NCBI GenBank assembly: GCA_900637135.1
Contig: LR134353.1
Coordinates: forward strand, 1,178,001-1,242,000
DNA: 64,000 nt
Direction of reading: 5' to 3'
From: Mycolicibacterium flavescens
GTDB lineage: Bacteria > Actinomycetota > Actinomycetes > Mycobacteriales > Mycobacteriaceae
This document shows positions 42,539 through 51,122 of this stretch, one piece after another. Made by a program: the position numbers and the translations under genes. Position 1 is the stretch's first letter; the number at the start of each line of letters is the position of its first letter. Below the pieces are notes generated by a model. It was not told the DNA's origin. It was given only the letters and a program-made list of their open reading frames with translations, and searched no databases.

Positions 42539-42691
42539 TCAGACGGCGGTGCGCAGGGTGTGCTCGTCGTCGAGCTGCTCCGAGGTATCGCCTTCTACCA
42601 GGACGTCGCCGTGGTAGAGCGCCTCGAAGTCGACCTTGATGACATCGGCACTGGTGTCGTCGATCCACATGTACTCGACAGTAGGGGTCAC
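42539..42691 (-). CDS. Small acidic hypothetical protein
   Basis: A 50-residue protein starting at GTG 42691 (or 43 residues from ATG 42670), with strongly acidic composition: TPTVEYMWIDDTSADVI, then VDFEALYHGDVLVEGDTSEQ and LDDEHTLRTAV. Codon usage is typical for the genome, with G/C in third positions on this strand, and the sequence has a plausible beta-alpha rhythm, so it is more convincing than the overlapping frames. No family is recognised. It is convergent with the nitronate monooxygenase gene and 97 bp upstream of, and codirectional with, the DoxX gene end. Confidence 0.55.
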   Translation of the reverse strand: MTPTVEYMWIDDTSADVIKVDFEALYHGDVLVEGDTSEQLDDEHTLRTAV

Positions 42692-42788
42692 CCTTAAGGA
42701 ATCTTTGAGTCACGATTCGGAATACTGTGGCAATTCTTACCGCCAAGTAGGGTCGCGGGCTACTCACCAGTAGCGATTTGCTGGCCCG

Positions 42789-43331
42789 CTAGGCCCCGGC
42801 CGTGAAGTGGATGGGGTTGGTGCCCAGCAGCGCCACCCAGGTCAGGATCGCGGCTGCGAATGCCACCACCAGCAGACCCACGGCTACGCGCCGACCCCAC
42901 GACACGCGGCCCCACACCTTGGCGTCGACCGAGTACGCGCCCGCCCCGAGGAACAACAGTGCAGCGGCGCCAACCCCGATCAGGAACGGCACGTTGAACG
43001 GTTCGGACCAGAAAGCCGACTGCGACACGTTGACGGCCCAGGCATCGACCATCGCCGCGATCACCGCGCACGCAGCCAACGGCGTCAGCACACCGAAGAT
43101 GAGTCCCAGGCCGCCGAGCGTCTCGGCCGCGGTGACCATGAACGCGGCCAACCCCGGCAACCGCCACCCGGCGGACTCCATGAAACCGACCGTGGTGCCG
43201 AAGTCGAAGGCCTTGATGAGGCCGGCCTGAAGGATGGCCGCGCCGACACCGATTCTCAGGATGAGCAGGCCGATGTCCATCGCAGTGTCGCGCGTGGTGG
43301 TGGCGGTGGTCGCCGCGTCTGTCGTTGTCAT
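42789..43331 (-). CDS. DoxX-family membrane protein (second copy)
   Basis: A 180-residue four-helix membrane protein of the DoxX family. After a Thr/Ala-rich N-terminus, LLILRIGVGAAILQAGLIKAF is the signature first helix; ETLGGLGLIFGVLTPLAA forms the second, and an extracytoplasmic loop with SQSAFWSEPFNVPFL precedes the third. Compared with the DoxX at 27.2 kb it has a longer C-terminus (WGRRVAVGLLVVAFAAAILTW, an added helix). ATG 43331 is chosen over 43358, which would add nine residues including MTFLVVVID. The function is unknown; it is divergent from mmpL13. Confidence 0.86.
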   Translation of the reverse strand: MTTTDAATTATTTRDTAMDIGLLILRIGVGAAILQAGLIKAFDFGTTVGFMESAGWRLPGLAAFMVTAAETLGGLGLIFGVLTPLAACAVIAAMVDAWAVNVSQSAFWSEPFNVPFLIGVGAAALLFLGAGAYSVDAKVWGRVSWGRRVAVGLLVVAFAAAILTWVALLGTNPIHFTAGA

Positions 43332-43434
43332 GTCGATTACGACTACCAGGAACGTCACAACTCATCGCGAAGAATCGCAGTGAACGCGGCGGGTCCGTGA
43401 TTCGTGTGTCCGAGAGTAGCGTTGCGCTGGTGAC

Positions 43435-43460
43435 TTACCGTTGTTAAGTTACCGACGTTA
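43435..43460 (+). promoter_or_regulatory. Direct repeat TTACCGNNGTTA in the mmpL13 promoter
   Basis: TTACCGTTGTTA (43435-43446) and TTACCGACGTTA (43449-43460) are two copies of TTACCG-NN-GTTA with a 14-bp period, ending 23 nt before the mmpL13 GTG. The TetR gene at the end of the mmpL13 transcript is the obvious candidate to bind here. Confidence 0.5.
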
Positions 43461-43483
43461 GTCCAGAGCCGAGAGGACGCCGA

Positions 43484-45766
43484 GTGCTGCAGCGAATCGC
43501 ACATCTGGCCATAGCGGCGCCCCGGCGCATCATCGCGATTGCGGTCCTGGTGATGGTCGCGTGCGGGATCTTCGGCATCCCTGTCGCCAAACACCTCTCC
43601 GCGGGCGGTTTCCAGGACCCTACGTCGGAGTCGGCGAAGGCCACCCAGCTCTTGGTCGACAAGTTCGGTCAGGGCGACATGGAGCTGATCCTCAGCGTGC
43701 ATTCCGACGAGGGCGCGCAGAGCCCGACCGCCCGCGCTGTCGGGGAGGAACTCGCCGCCGAACTGCGGGCCGCACCGTCCGTCGTCGGGGTGACCTCGCT
43801 TTGGAGCGCACCGCCGACCGCCGCGCCTTCGCTGATCAGCGAGGACGGGAAGACCGGGTTGATCGTCGCCGGCATCACAGGCGGTGAAAGCGCCGCGCAG
43901 AAACATGCCAAGGAACTCTCCGAGCGTCTCGTGCACGACCGCGACGGCGTCACCGTGCGCGCCGGCGGCGAGGCCATGATCTACGTGCAGATCAACGGGC
44001 AGAGCGAAAGAGACCTCCTGAAGATGGAGGCGATCGCGATCCCGCTGTGCTTCGTGGCGCTGGTCTGGGTGTTCGGCGGCCTGCTCGCCGCCGCGCTGCC
44101 GTTGGCCATCGGTGGTCTCGCGATCCTCGGTTCGATGGCGGTGCTGCGCGGCGTCACCTACCTCACCGATGTGTCAATCTTCGCCCTGAACCTCACGGTC
44201 GCACTCGGTTTGGCGCTCGCAATCGACTACACGCTGTTGATCATCAGCCGGTATCGCGACGAGCTCGCCGATGGCGTGGAACCCGACTCGGCGTTGGTGC
44301 GCACGATGGTGACCGCCGGGCGCACCGTGTTGTTCTCGGCGATGACGGTCGCGCTGTCCATGGTCGCGATGGTGTTGTTCCCGATGTACTTCCTGAAGTC
44401 GTTCGCGTACGCGGGAATTGCGGTGGTGACGTTCGCGGCCGTCGCTGCGGTGGTGGTCGCGCCCGCGGCGATCGTCCTGCTCGGCGACCGGTTGGATTCG
44501 CTGGATGTGCGGCGGTTCGGTCGACGGCTGTTCGGCAGGCCGGAGCCGGAGCGCAAACCGATCGAGCAGTCGTTCTGGTACCGCTGCACGAAAGTCGTGA
44601 TGCGCCGGGCGCTTCCGATCGGGCTCGCGATCGTCACGCTGCTGCTGGTCCTCGGCGCGCCGTTCCTCAACGCCCGCTGGGGGTTCCCGGACGAGCGGGT
44701 GCTGCCTCAGTCCGCGTCGGCGCGCCAGGTCGGCGACGAGCTGCGCAACGACTTCGCCGTCGACTCGGCCCGCAACATCACCGTCGTCATACCGGACACC
44801 AAGGGAATCACGCCCGCGATGGTGGACCGTTACGCCGCCGATCTTTCGCGGGTTGCCGACGTGTCGTCGGTGTCGGCTCCGGGCGGCACGTTCGTCGACG
44901 GTAGTTCGGTCGGGCCGCCGTCGGCCGCGACCGGCGTCAAGGACGGCAGCGCTTTTCTCACGGTCGCCAGTGAAGCGCCGCTGTACAGCGATGCCTCCGA
45001 AGCGCAGCTCGACCGGCTGGAGGCCGTGAGCACTCCCGCCGATGTTCCGGTGCTGCTGACCGGCACCGCACAACTGAACCGGGACAGTGCCTCGGCGATC
45101 ACGTCGCGGCTGCCGCTGGTGCTCGGGGTGATCGGGGCCATCACCTTCGTGCTGCTCTTCCTGCTCACCGGGAGCGTGGTGCTGCCGGTGAAGGCGTTGA
45201 TACTCAACGTCTTATCACTGACGGCCGCATTCGGTGCGCTGGTGTGGATCTTCCAGGAAGGCCATCTCGGCGCGCTGGGCACCACGCCGACAGGAACCTT
45301 GGTGGCCAACATGCCGGTGTTGTTGTTCTGCATCGCGTTCGGGCTGTCGATGGACTACGAGGTCTTCCTGGTCTCGCGTATCCGCGAGTTCTGGCTGCAG
45401 TTGGGCAAGGACCCGACGATGTCCGCGCGTGCCCGCAACGATGAGAGCGTGGCCCTCGGCCTGGCCAGGACCGGCCGCGTGGTGACCGCGGCGGCGCTGC
45501 TGATGTCGATCTCGTTCGCCGCGTTGATCGCCGCGGAGGTGTCGTTCATGCGGATGTTCGGCGTGGGGCTGACGCTGGCGGTGCTGGCCGACGCGACGCT
45601 GGTGCGGATGGGACTGGTGCCGGCGTTCATGCATCTGCTCGGCCGGTGGAATTGGTGGGCGCCCAAGCCGCTGGCGCGGCTGCACGAACGGATCGGCTTG
45701 ACGGAGTCGGTCGAACCGTCGCTTGCCGCCGGCGAGAGCCCGGTCGAACCGGCGGGTACGCGATGA
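43484..45766 (+). CDS. mmpL13: MmpL-family RND lipid transporter, intact MmpL13
   Basis: A 760-residue RND-superfamily transporter with about twelve membrane helices in two halves and two periplasmic loops. Each half has the proton-relay Asp-Tyr pair: LALAIDYTLLIISRYR (about residue 248) and GLSMDYEVFLVSRIR (about residue 623). Its position after mcr and the SDR matches M. tuberculosis mmpL13a/mmpL13b (Rv1145/Rv1146), which there is split in two; here the frame is intact. The C-terminal tail is short (no large D2/cytoplasmic domain). GTG 43484 follows GAGAGGA. The stop overlaps the TetR ATG. The cargo is presumably an envelope lipid, unidentified. Confidence 0.93.
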   Translation: MLQRIAHLAIAAPRRIIAIAVLVMVACGIFGIPVAKHLSAGGFQDPTSESAKATQLLVDKFGQGDMELILSVHSDEGAQSPTARAVGEELAAELRAAPSVVGVTSLWSAPPTAAPSLISEDGKTGLIVAGITGGESAAQKHAKELSERLVHDRDGVTVRAGGEAMIYVQINGQSERDLLKMEAIAIPLCFVALVWVFGGLLAAALPLAIGGLAILGSMAVLRGVTYLTDVSIFALNLTVALGLALAIDYTLLIISRYRDELADGVEPDSALVRTMVTAGRTVLFSAMTVALSMVAMVLFPMYFLKSFAYAGIAVVTFAAVAAVVVAPAAIVLLGDRLDSLDVRRFGRRLFGRPEPERKPIEQSFWYRCTKVVMRRALPIGLAIVTLLLVLGAPFLNARWGFPDERVLPQSASARQVGDELRNDFAVDSARNITVVIPDTKGITPAMVDRYAADLSRVADVSSVSAPGGTFVDGSSVGPPSAATGVKDGSAFLTVASEAPLYSDASEAQLDRLEAVSTPADVPVLLTGTAQLNRDSASAITSRLPLVLGVIGAITFVLLFLLTGSVVLPVKALILNVLSLTAAFGALVWIFQEGHLGALGTTPTGTLVANMPVLLFCIAFGLSMDYEVFLVSRIREFWLQLGKDPTMSARARNDESVALGLARTGRVVTAAALLMSISFAALIAAEVSFMRMFGVGLTLAVLADATLVRMGLVPAFMHLLGRWNWWAPKPLARLHERIGLTESVEPSLAAGESPVEPAGTR

Positions 45767-46443
45767 AACGGCGACGCGCTCCGCGGGGGTCCGGCGAGCA
45801 GCTGCGCGACGAAATCCTCGACGCCACCACCGATCTGCTGCTCGAGTCAGGCAACGCGAAAGAGGTGTCGATCAGGTCGGTGGCGCAGCGGGTCGGGGTG
45901 ACCCCGCCGTCGATCTATCTGCACTTCGCCGATAAGGACGCCCTGCTCGATGCGGTGTGCGCACGGTACTTCGAGAAGCTCGACGAGGAGATGCAAAGTG
46001 TGGCGGCAGGACAGCCGTCGACCATCGAGGTGCTGCGTGCCCAAGGGTTGGCGTATGTCCGGTTCGCGATGAAAACCCCTGAGCTGTACCGCATTGCGAC
46101 GATGGGAGACAGCCGGCCGGGCAGCGATGTGGATATCGCGCTGAACAGCTCGGCATTCGTGCATCTGCGCAGCGCGGTTGAGGGACTGATGGCGGAGGAG
46201 ACCTATCCACCTGGGGATGCGACCGCGACGGCGCTGGAATTGATGACCGTTGCGCACGGGGTCGCGGCAATGCTGATCTCCAAGCCGTACCTTCCATGGG
46301 GGGATGTCGAGGACTTCGCCGACCGGGTCCTGAAGGCCGTATGTCTTGGCCATATCGCCCGGGGCGCGGTGGACCTCGATGCGCCACCACCGGAAACCGT
46401 CGCTCAGTTGAAGGGAATGCTCTATGTCGGACACGGTCGATAA
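45763..46443 (+). CDS. TetR-family regulator coupled to mmpL13
   Basis: A 226-residue TetR regulator. The HTH is at residues 15 to 60 (LRDEILDATTDLLLESGNAKEVSIRSVAQRVGV, then TPPSIYLHFADKDALLDAV), and the C-terminal WHG-type ligand domain includes RFAMKTPELYRIATMGD and ELMTVAHGVAAMLI. ATGA overlap with mmpL13 (45763-45766) means regulator and transporter are made together, the common design for feedback-controlled RND efflux. The likely site is the TTACCGNNGTTA repeat before mmpL13. Its 3' end overlaps the methyltransferase gene by 20 bp. Confidence 0.9.
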   Translation: MKRRRAPRGSGEQLRDEILDATTDLLLESGNAKEVSIRSVAQRVGVTPPSIYLHFADKDALLDAVCARYFEKLDEEMQSVAAGQPSTIEVLRAQGLAYVRFAMKTPELYRIATMGDSRPGSDVDIALNSSAFVHLRSAVEGLMAEETYPPGDATATALELMTVAHGVAAMLISKPYLPWGDVEDFADRVLKAVCLGHIARGAVDLDAPPPETVAQLKGMLYVGHGR

Positions 46444-47062
46444 CCCGTTCTTCGCTCGGTTGTGGACGGTGATGTCCACCCACGAGACCGATGCCATCCG
46501 GCAGCTCAGGCGCGAGAACCTCGCCGGCTTGTCGGGACGGGTGCTGGAGGTCGGTGCGGGCACCGGAACGAACTTCGAGTTCTACCCCGACACGGTCAGC
46601 GAGGTGGTGGCCGTCGAGCCCGAACGCCGTCTCGCCGAGCAGGCGCGGCGGGCCGCGGTTGGGGCCCGCGTGCCCGTCACCGTCAGTGCCGACACGGTGG
46701 AGCACTTCGCCGCCGCGGGCAGCGAGCCGTTCGACGCGGTCGTCTGCTCGCTGGTGCTGTGTTCGATCGACGACTCGGATACGGTTCTGCGCCAGCTGCT
46801 TTCGTTGCTGCGGCCGGGTGGTGAGCTGCGCTATCTCGAGCACATCGCCAGTGACGGCGGCCGCGGGCGGCTGCAGAGAATCGCCGACGCGACAGTGTGG
46901 CCGCGACTGTTCGGAAACTGCCACACTCACCGCCACACCGAGCAGAGCATCGTGGGCGCGGGTTTCGAGGTCGAGGGTGCTCGGCGGGAATGGACAATGC
47001 CGAGGTGGGTGCCGCTACCCGTCGCCGAGTTCGCGATCGGGCGGGCGGTCAAGCCTGCATGA
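46424..47062 (+). CDS. Class I SAM-dependent methyltransferase (Rv1147-like)
   Basis: A 212-residue methyltransferase. VLEVGAGTGTNFEFY is the SAM-binding motif I; VVAVEPERRLAEQ gives the acidic residue for ribose, and FDAVVCSLVLCSIDD with LLRPGGELRYLEHI are motifs II and III. The sequence and place match M. tuberculosis Rv1147, annotated as a possible phosphatidylethanolamine N-methyltransferase-like protein. The C-terminal RREWTMPRWVPLPVAEFAIG is hydrophobic and may touch the membrane. It starts inside the TetR gene, so mmpL13-tetR-methyltransferase is one transcript, which suggests the enzyme modifies the lipid that MmpL13 exports. Confidence 0.88.
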   Translation: MSDTVDNPFFARLWTVMSTHETDAIRQLRRENLAGLSGRVLEVGAGTGTNFEFYPDTVSEVVAVEPERRLAEQARRAAVGARVPVTVSADTVEHFAAAGSEPFDAVVCSLVLCSIDDSDTVLRQLLSLLRPGGELRYLEHIASDGGRGRLQRIADATVWPRLFGNCHTHRHTEQSIVGAGFEVEGARREWTMPRWVPLPVAEFAIGRAVKPA

Positions 47063-47088
47063 TGTGTGTGCGCTTCGGAGCGGTGAGG

Positions 47089-47802
47089 CTAGTTGAGGAG
47101 GGCCGGCAGTCGCTGCAGCAGGTTCGGCAGTGCACTGGCCGCCGTTTCGCGCAGTGACGCCGTCGCGGAGTCGGACAGCGGTGTGCGTTCCGGGTTGACC
47201 TCGATGACCGGGGTGCCGTTGGCCAGTGCGATCTCGGGTAGGCCCGCCGCGGGATAGACGATCGACGAGGTGCCGACGACGATCACCAGGTCGGCGCCGC
47301 TGACCGCCTCAACCGATCGCTGCCATGCGTCCTCGGGCAGCGCCTCGCCGAACCAGACCACGTTGGGCCTGATGAGCCCGCCGCACACACACCGCGGCGG
47401 GTCGACGGTCTCCACGGGTTCGGGCATGTCGGGTAGCTCACCGGAATACGTCTCCTGGCAGCGATCGCAGCGGAACTCGAACAGGCTTCCGTGCACGTGG
47501 TAAACGTTCTTGCTGCCCGCTCGCTCGTGCAGGTCGTCGACGTTCTGGGTGGCGACGTGCACGTCGGCGTAGTCCTGCCAGGCGGCGACGGCCCGGTGGC
47601 CATCGTTGGGATGCACCGCGCTCATCATGCGGTGGCGCCACAGATACCACGCCCACACCTTCTCCGGGTGTGCCCGCCACCCGTCCGAGCTGGAGATTTC
47701 ATATGGGTCGACCTTCGCCCACAGTCCGGTTTCGACATCGCGGAACGTCGGCACCCCGCTTTCGGCCGAGATGCCCGCACCGCTGAGGACCGTCACTTGC
47801 AC
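47089..47802 (-). CDS. cobB: NAD-dependent deacylase (class III sirtuin)
   Basis: A 237-residue sirtuin that removes acyl groups from lysines using [20 protein letters not shown] and [12 protein letters not shown] bind NAD, His104 in HVHGS is catalytic, and the zinc is held by CDRC (112, 115) and CVC (138, 140). Tyr53 and Arg56 (WYLWRHRM) are the pair that prefers succinyl/malonyl lysine in SIRT5-like enzymes. It matches M. tuberculosis Rv1151c in place and length. The start is GTG 47802. Divergent from a GntR gene only about 36 bp away, so the promoters overlap. Confidence 0.93.
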   Translation of the reverse strand: MQVTVLSGAGISAESGVPTFRDVETGLWAKVDPYEISSSDGWRAHPEKVWAWYLWRHRMMSAVHPNDGHRAVAAWQDYADVHVATQNVDDLHERAGSKNVYHVHGSLFEFRCDRCQETYSGELPDMPEPVETVDPPRCVCGGLIRPNVVWFGEALPEDAWQRSVEAVSGADLVIVVGTSSIVYPAAGLPEIALANGTPVIEVNPERTPLSDSATASLRETAASALPNLLQRLPALLN

Positions 47803-47838
47803 ATGACCAAACTAGCCGCTGTGGGCGATACTGAGCAC

Positions 47839-48204
47839 GTGGCCGGGTTGGGGGATTGGGTACGCATCGACCAGCGCTCGTCGGGGGCCTTGTTCGACCA
47901 GCTCAGAACGCAGATCATCGACGGGGTGCGCGACGGCAGGCTGCCGCCGGGAACGCGGTTGCCGACGGTGCGCGAGCTGGCGGGCCAGCTCGGGCTCGCG
48001 GTGAACACCGTGGCGCGGGCTTACCGCGAGTTGGAGGCGGCGGGAATCCTCGAAACCCGCGGCCGCTTCGGCACATTCGTCGCACATGCGGATCCCGTCG
48101 ACGGAGCGATGGCCACCGCGGCGAACACGTTCGTGTCGGCGGCCAAGACGCTCGGCGTCGGCAGGGACGACGCGCTGCGGTATGTGGAAGCGGCGTTCGG
48201 TTGA
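47839..48204 (+). CDS. GntR-family regulator, YtrA subfamily
   Basis: A 121-residue short GntR regulator resembling M. tuberculosis Rv1152. The winged helix spans residues 15 to 80 ([39 protein letters not shown] then [20 protein letters not shown]), and only a short helical tail follows, as in the YtrA group, whose members often control transporters. GTG 47839 is preferred because it gives the Rv1152-like length and a GATACT -10-like box lies about 7 nt upstream, suggesting a leaderless mRNA; ATG 47803 would add 12 residues. It is divergent from the sirtuin gene. Confidence 0.85.
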   Translation: MAGLGDWVRIDQRSSGALFDQLRTQIIDGVRDGRLPPGTRLPTVRELAGQLGLAVNTVARAYRELEAAGILETRGRFGTFVAHADPVDGAMATAANTFVSAAKTLGVGRDDALRYVEAAFG

Positions 48205-48214
48205 TTTCGGCGAG

Positions 48215-49066
48215 CTAGCCGAATTCGAGCAGGGTGAAGACCGGTCGCACGGAATCGAACCACGGCAGCCGCTGAGCCCCCCACATCAGCGCGTTGAGCA
48301 CCTTGCCGCGTCCAGGCGGCAGCGCGATGTCGTGCACCGCGCGGATCCCGGGGATCTCGTTGACGAGGTTGGCGACCTGCGAGGGCGTCATGTGGAACGG
48401 CATGGGCGGGACGCGGTAGCTGAACGACGGCCGCAACAGGCCGCGGCTGATCAACCGGGCGAACCACGCCGGTGGCAGCTCGAACAGCATTCGTCCGCCG
48501 GGGAAGCGGGCCGCGCACTCGCCGATCAGGCCGAGTGCCTCCTCCGGCTGCAGATACATCAGCAGACCTTCGGCGGTGATGAACACGCCGTGTTCGGTGT
48601 CGACCTGGTCCATCCAGCTGTAGTCGAGCGCCGACTGGGCCAGCATGCGCACCCGATCCGATGCGGGCAGCAGACGTCGGCGCAGTTCGATGACCGGTGG
48701 GAGATCCACGGTGAGCCACTGAAATTCGTGTCCCACATCAGCGGCATCGATGCGGTAGAAGCTGGTCTGGAGCCCCTCGGCGAGCGCCACCACCGTGGCG
48801 CGAGGATGGTCGCCGAGGTAGCGTCGCGTCTCGCGGTCGAACGCCAGGGCCCGCACCGCCATGTCCTGGCGGCGCGACAGCCCGAATTTGGAGAAGTCGA
48901 AGTCGATGGAGTCGGCGAGCTGGATCGCCATCGGGTCGTCGATCAGTCGGTCCGGTCGACGGGCCTCCGTGGCCCGCACGTTCAGCGTCATCAGCGCGGT
49001 CTCGGAGACACCGGTCAGTATGGTGGCGTCGGCCTTGGCGGACTCGGCGTTCGATTCGGAACTCAC
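48215..49066 (-). CDS. PPM1/TcmP-type O-methyltransferase, copy 1 (Rv1153c-like)
   Basis: A 283-residue SAM-dependent methyltransferase of the leucine carboxyl methyltransferase-like group common in mycobacteria. Landmarks are LMTLNVRATEARRPDRLIDDPMA, the SAM loop ALAEGLQTSFYRID (replacing the usual GxG), WLTVDLPPVIELRR, and FITAEGLLMYLQPEEAL. It corresponds to M. tuberculosis Rv1153c (omt). It is paralogous along its whole length to the gene at 49602-50438, sharing ALAEGLQTSF, VDLPPV, AEGLLMYL-like and a C-terminal LLEFG ending. The acceptor is unknown. The start is GTG 49066. Confidence 0.88.
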   Translation of the reverse strand: MSSESNAESAKADATILTGVSETALMTLNVRATEARRPDRLIDDPMAIQLADSIDFDFSKFGLSRRQDMAVRALAFDRETRRYLGDHPRATVVALAEGLQTSFYRIDAADVGHEFQWLTVDLPPVIELRRRLLPASDRVRMLAQSALDYSWMDQVDTEHGVFITAEGLLMYLQPEEALGLIGECAARFPGGRMLFELPPAWFARLISRGLLRPSFSYRVPPMPFHMTPSQVANLVNEIPGIRAVHDIALPPGRGKVLNALMWGAQRLPWFDSVRPVFTLLEFG

Positions 49067-49080
49067 CTGCTCGAATGTAC

Positions 49081-49602
49081 CTAGCGCAGGACTTTGTCCA
49101 ACGTCCGCAGGTTCCTGGTGGTGGTCGACGACTTGTACCGTTTCTTGCCCATGGTCTTGCCGATCGTGGTGTCGAGCGTCGCGGCCTTGGGCACCTGCCA
49201 GTAGATGACGCCATCGCCCCGCTCGATCTTCTCCTCGGGCGCGGCCGACTCGGCCAGACCGGCGAGCTCGTCGAGCACCTGTTCGTCGGTCACGAACGTG
49301 ACGTAGGAGTGGTGGTCGGGGACCTCGCGCTCGAAGGGGTAGGCGCGCGAGATCGCCGCGACGGTGTCGATCGGGTAGGCCAGCACCCAGGCGTCGTATC
49401 CGAACGTGTCGCGCAGCGCCTTCTCGGCCTTCTTCCGCACCACGTCGACCTTCGACCCGCTCTCGAACAGCACGTTGCCGCTGGCGAGAATCGTTCGTAC
49501 CGAACGGAACCCGGCTTCCTCGAAGGCCTTCGCGACGTCAGCCATCTTGAGGTTGACGCCGCCGACGTTGACCCCTCGCAGGAAGGCGGCGTAGCGCGTC
49601 AT
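49081..49602 (-). CDS. DUF1697 protein
   Basis: A 173-residue protein of the DUF1697 family (VP_1236-like). The opening TRYAAFLRGVNVGGVNLKM and EEAGFRSVRTILASGNVLFES are the family signature; the C-terminal WQVPKAATLDTTIGKTMGKK ends the domain. The biochemical role is unknown. The ATG at 49602 shares its A with the stop of the upstream O-methyltransferase (TGATG), so the two are coupled. The gene is sandwiched between two methyltransferase paralogues, which suggests it entered or was duplicated with one of them. Confidence 0.85.
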   Translation of the reverse strand: MTRYAAFLRGVNVGGVNLKMADVAKAFEEAGFRSVRTILASGNVLFESGSKVDVVRKKAEKALRDTFGYDAWVLAYPIDTVAAISRAYPFEREVPDHHSYVTFVTDEQVLDELAGLAESAAPEEKIERGDGVIYWQVPKAATLDTTIGKTMGKKRYKSSTTTRNLRTLDKVLR

Positions 49603-50438
49603 CAGCCGAACTCCAGCAGGGTGTGGCTGGGCCGGCCTCTGCGCAGGAAGCCGAGGCGGTCCCACATCGGCGAGGCCAACACCTTGTACAGTCCACGCCC
49701 CGGAATCATGGGGAGGTCGTGGGCGGCGCGCACACCGGGAATGCGCCCGGCAAGCGCGACCGCCTCGTCGGGCGTCATCGCGAACGGCATCGGTGGGGTG
49801 ACGTAGCGGTCGGAGAGCTTCAGTTTGCCGCGCATCGTGCGTCGACTGAACCAGGGCGGCACGTTGTCGAACACCATCCGGCCGCCGGGGAAGCGGGCCG
49901 CGCAGTCGCGGATCAGGCCGAGTGCGTCGTCGGGGTCCAGATACATCAGCAGGCCCTCGGTGGTGATGAACACCCCGTTCGACGCGTCGATGCGGTCCAT
50001 CCAGCTGCGGTCCAGCGCTGACTGCGCCAGCGGGACGATACGCTCGTCGTGCGGTAACAGCTTCTCCCGCAAGGCCACGACAGGTGGGAGATCGACTGAG
50101 TACCAGGTCAATTCGTCGGTGACGCCCTGCCGCTTCAGGCGCCAGAAACTGGTCTGCAGGCCTTCGGCGAGCGCGACCACCGAGGCTTTCGGATGCGCGG
50201 TCAGATACTCGCGGGTGGCGGCGTCGAAGGCGAGAGCCCGGACCGCGTGCGACTGATTGGGTCTGCCGAACTTGCCGTAGTCGTAATCGATGGCGTCGAA
50301 CAGCGTGACCGCCCACGGGTCGCGGAGCACCCCGTCGGAGCGCTTGGCTTCGCTGGCGCGAAAGTACAGCGTCCACAGCGCGGTCGCGGATACGCCTTCG
50401 AGCACGTTGCCGTCGATTCGGGGTGCAGGAGCGGTCAC
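49602..50438 (-). CDS. PPM1/TcmP-type O-methyltransferase, copy 2
   Basis: A 278-residue paralogue of the enzyme at 48215-49066. It shows VSATALWTLYFRASEAKRSD, ALAEGLQTSFWRLK, WYSVDLPPVVALR and FITTEGLLMYLDPDDALGLI, with the same C-terminal LLEFG. The SAM pocket residues appear intact in both copies, so both may be active on different acceptors. The start is GTG 50438; a longer start at 50480 would overlap the divergent Rv1155-like gene. The stop is coupled to DUF1697 by one shared base. Confidence 0.87.
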   Translation of the reverse strand: MTAPAPRIDGNVLEGVSATALWTLYFRASEAKRSDGVLRDPWAVTLFDAIDYDYGKFGRPNQSHAVRALAFDAATREYLTAHPKASVVALAEGLQTSFWRLKRQGVTDELTWYSVDLPPVVALREKLLPHDERIVPLAQSALDRSWMDRIDASNGVFITTEGLLMYLDPDDALGLIRDCAARFPGGRMVFDNVPPWFSRRTMRGKLKLSDRYVTPPMPFAMTPDEAVALAGRIPGVRAAHDLPMIPGRGLYKVLASPMWDRLGFLRRGRPSHTLLEFG

Positions 50439-50459
50439 ATCTCGATGGTAGAGACGTAG

Positions 50460-50912
<453 letters not shown>

Positions 50913-50954
50913 AAGCGGGCGACGCCCGCCGGCCCCACGGGCTAGGCTGCCGTC

Positions 50955-51122
50955 ATGGCTGAGACACCGGAAGACGACACCAAGCGCAAGTTCCGGGAGG
51001 CGTTGGAGCGCAAGAAGGCCAAGTCTGCAGGTGGTGGCGACCACAAGGACGGCGGCGCCAAACAGCCGCGCACGCACGGGCCGGTCGAGCATCGCAGGGA
51101 GTTCCGCCGCAAGAGCGGCTAG
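50955..51122 (+). CDS. Small charged DUF5302-type protein
   Basis: A 55-residue protein translated by hand from ATG 50955: AETPEDDTKRKFREALERKK, a Gly/Asp/His linker, then GPVEHRREFRRKSG at the C-terminus. It is highly charged, with an amphipathic helix of Lys/Arg/Glu at residues 8 to 24. It fits the DUF5302 family, which sits beside Rv1155 homologues (Rv1155A). The role is unknown; nucleic-acid or ribosome contact would suit its composition but is inference. Its TAG is directly followed by the stop of the convergent MFS gene. Confidence 0.82.
   Translation: MAETPEDDTKRKFREALERKKAKSAGGGDHKDGGAKQPRTHGPVEHRREFRRKSG

Noticed and set aside
42468..42767. 99-codon minus-strand frame overlapping the small acidic gene
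   Set aside because: Arg-rich shadow composition; the other minus-strand frame at 42539-42691 is much more protein-like.
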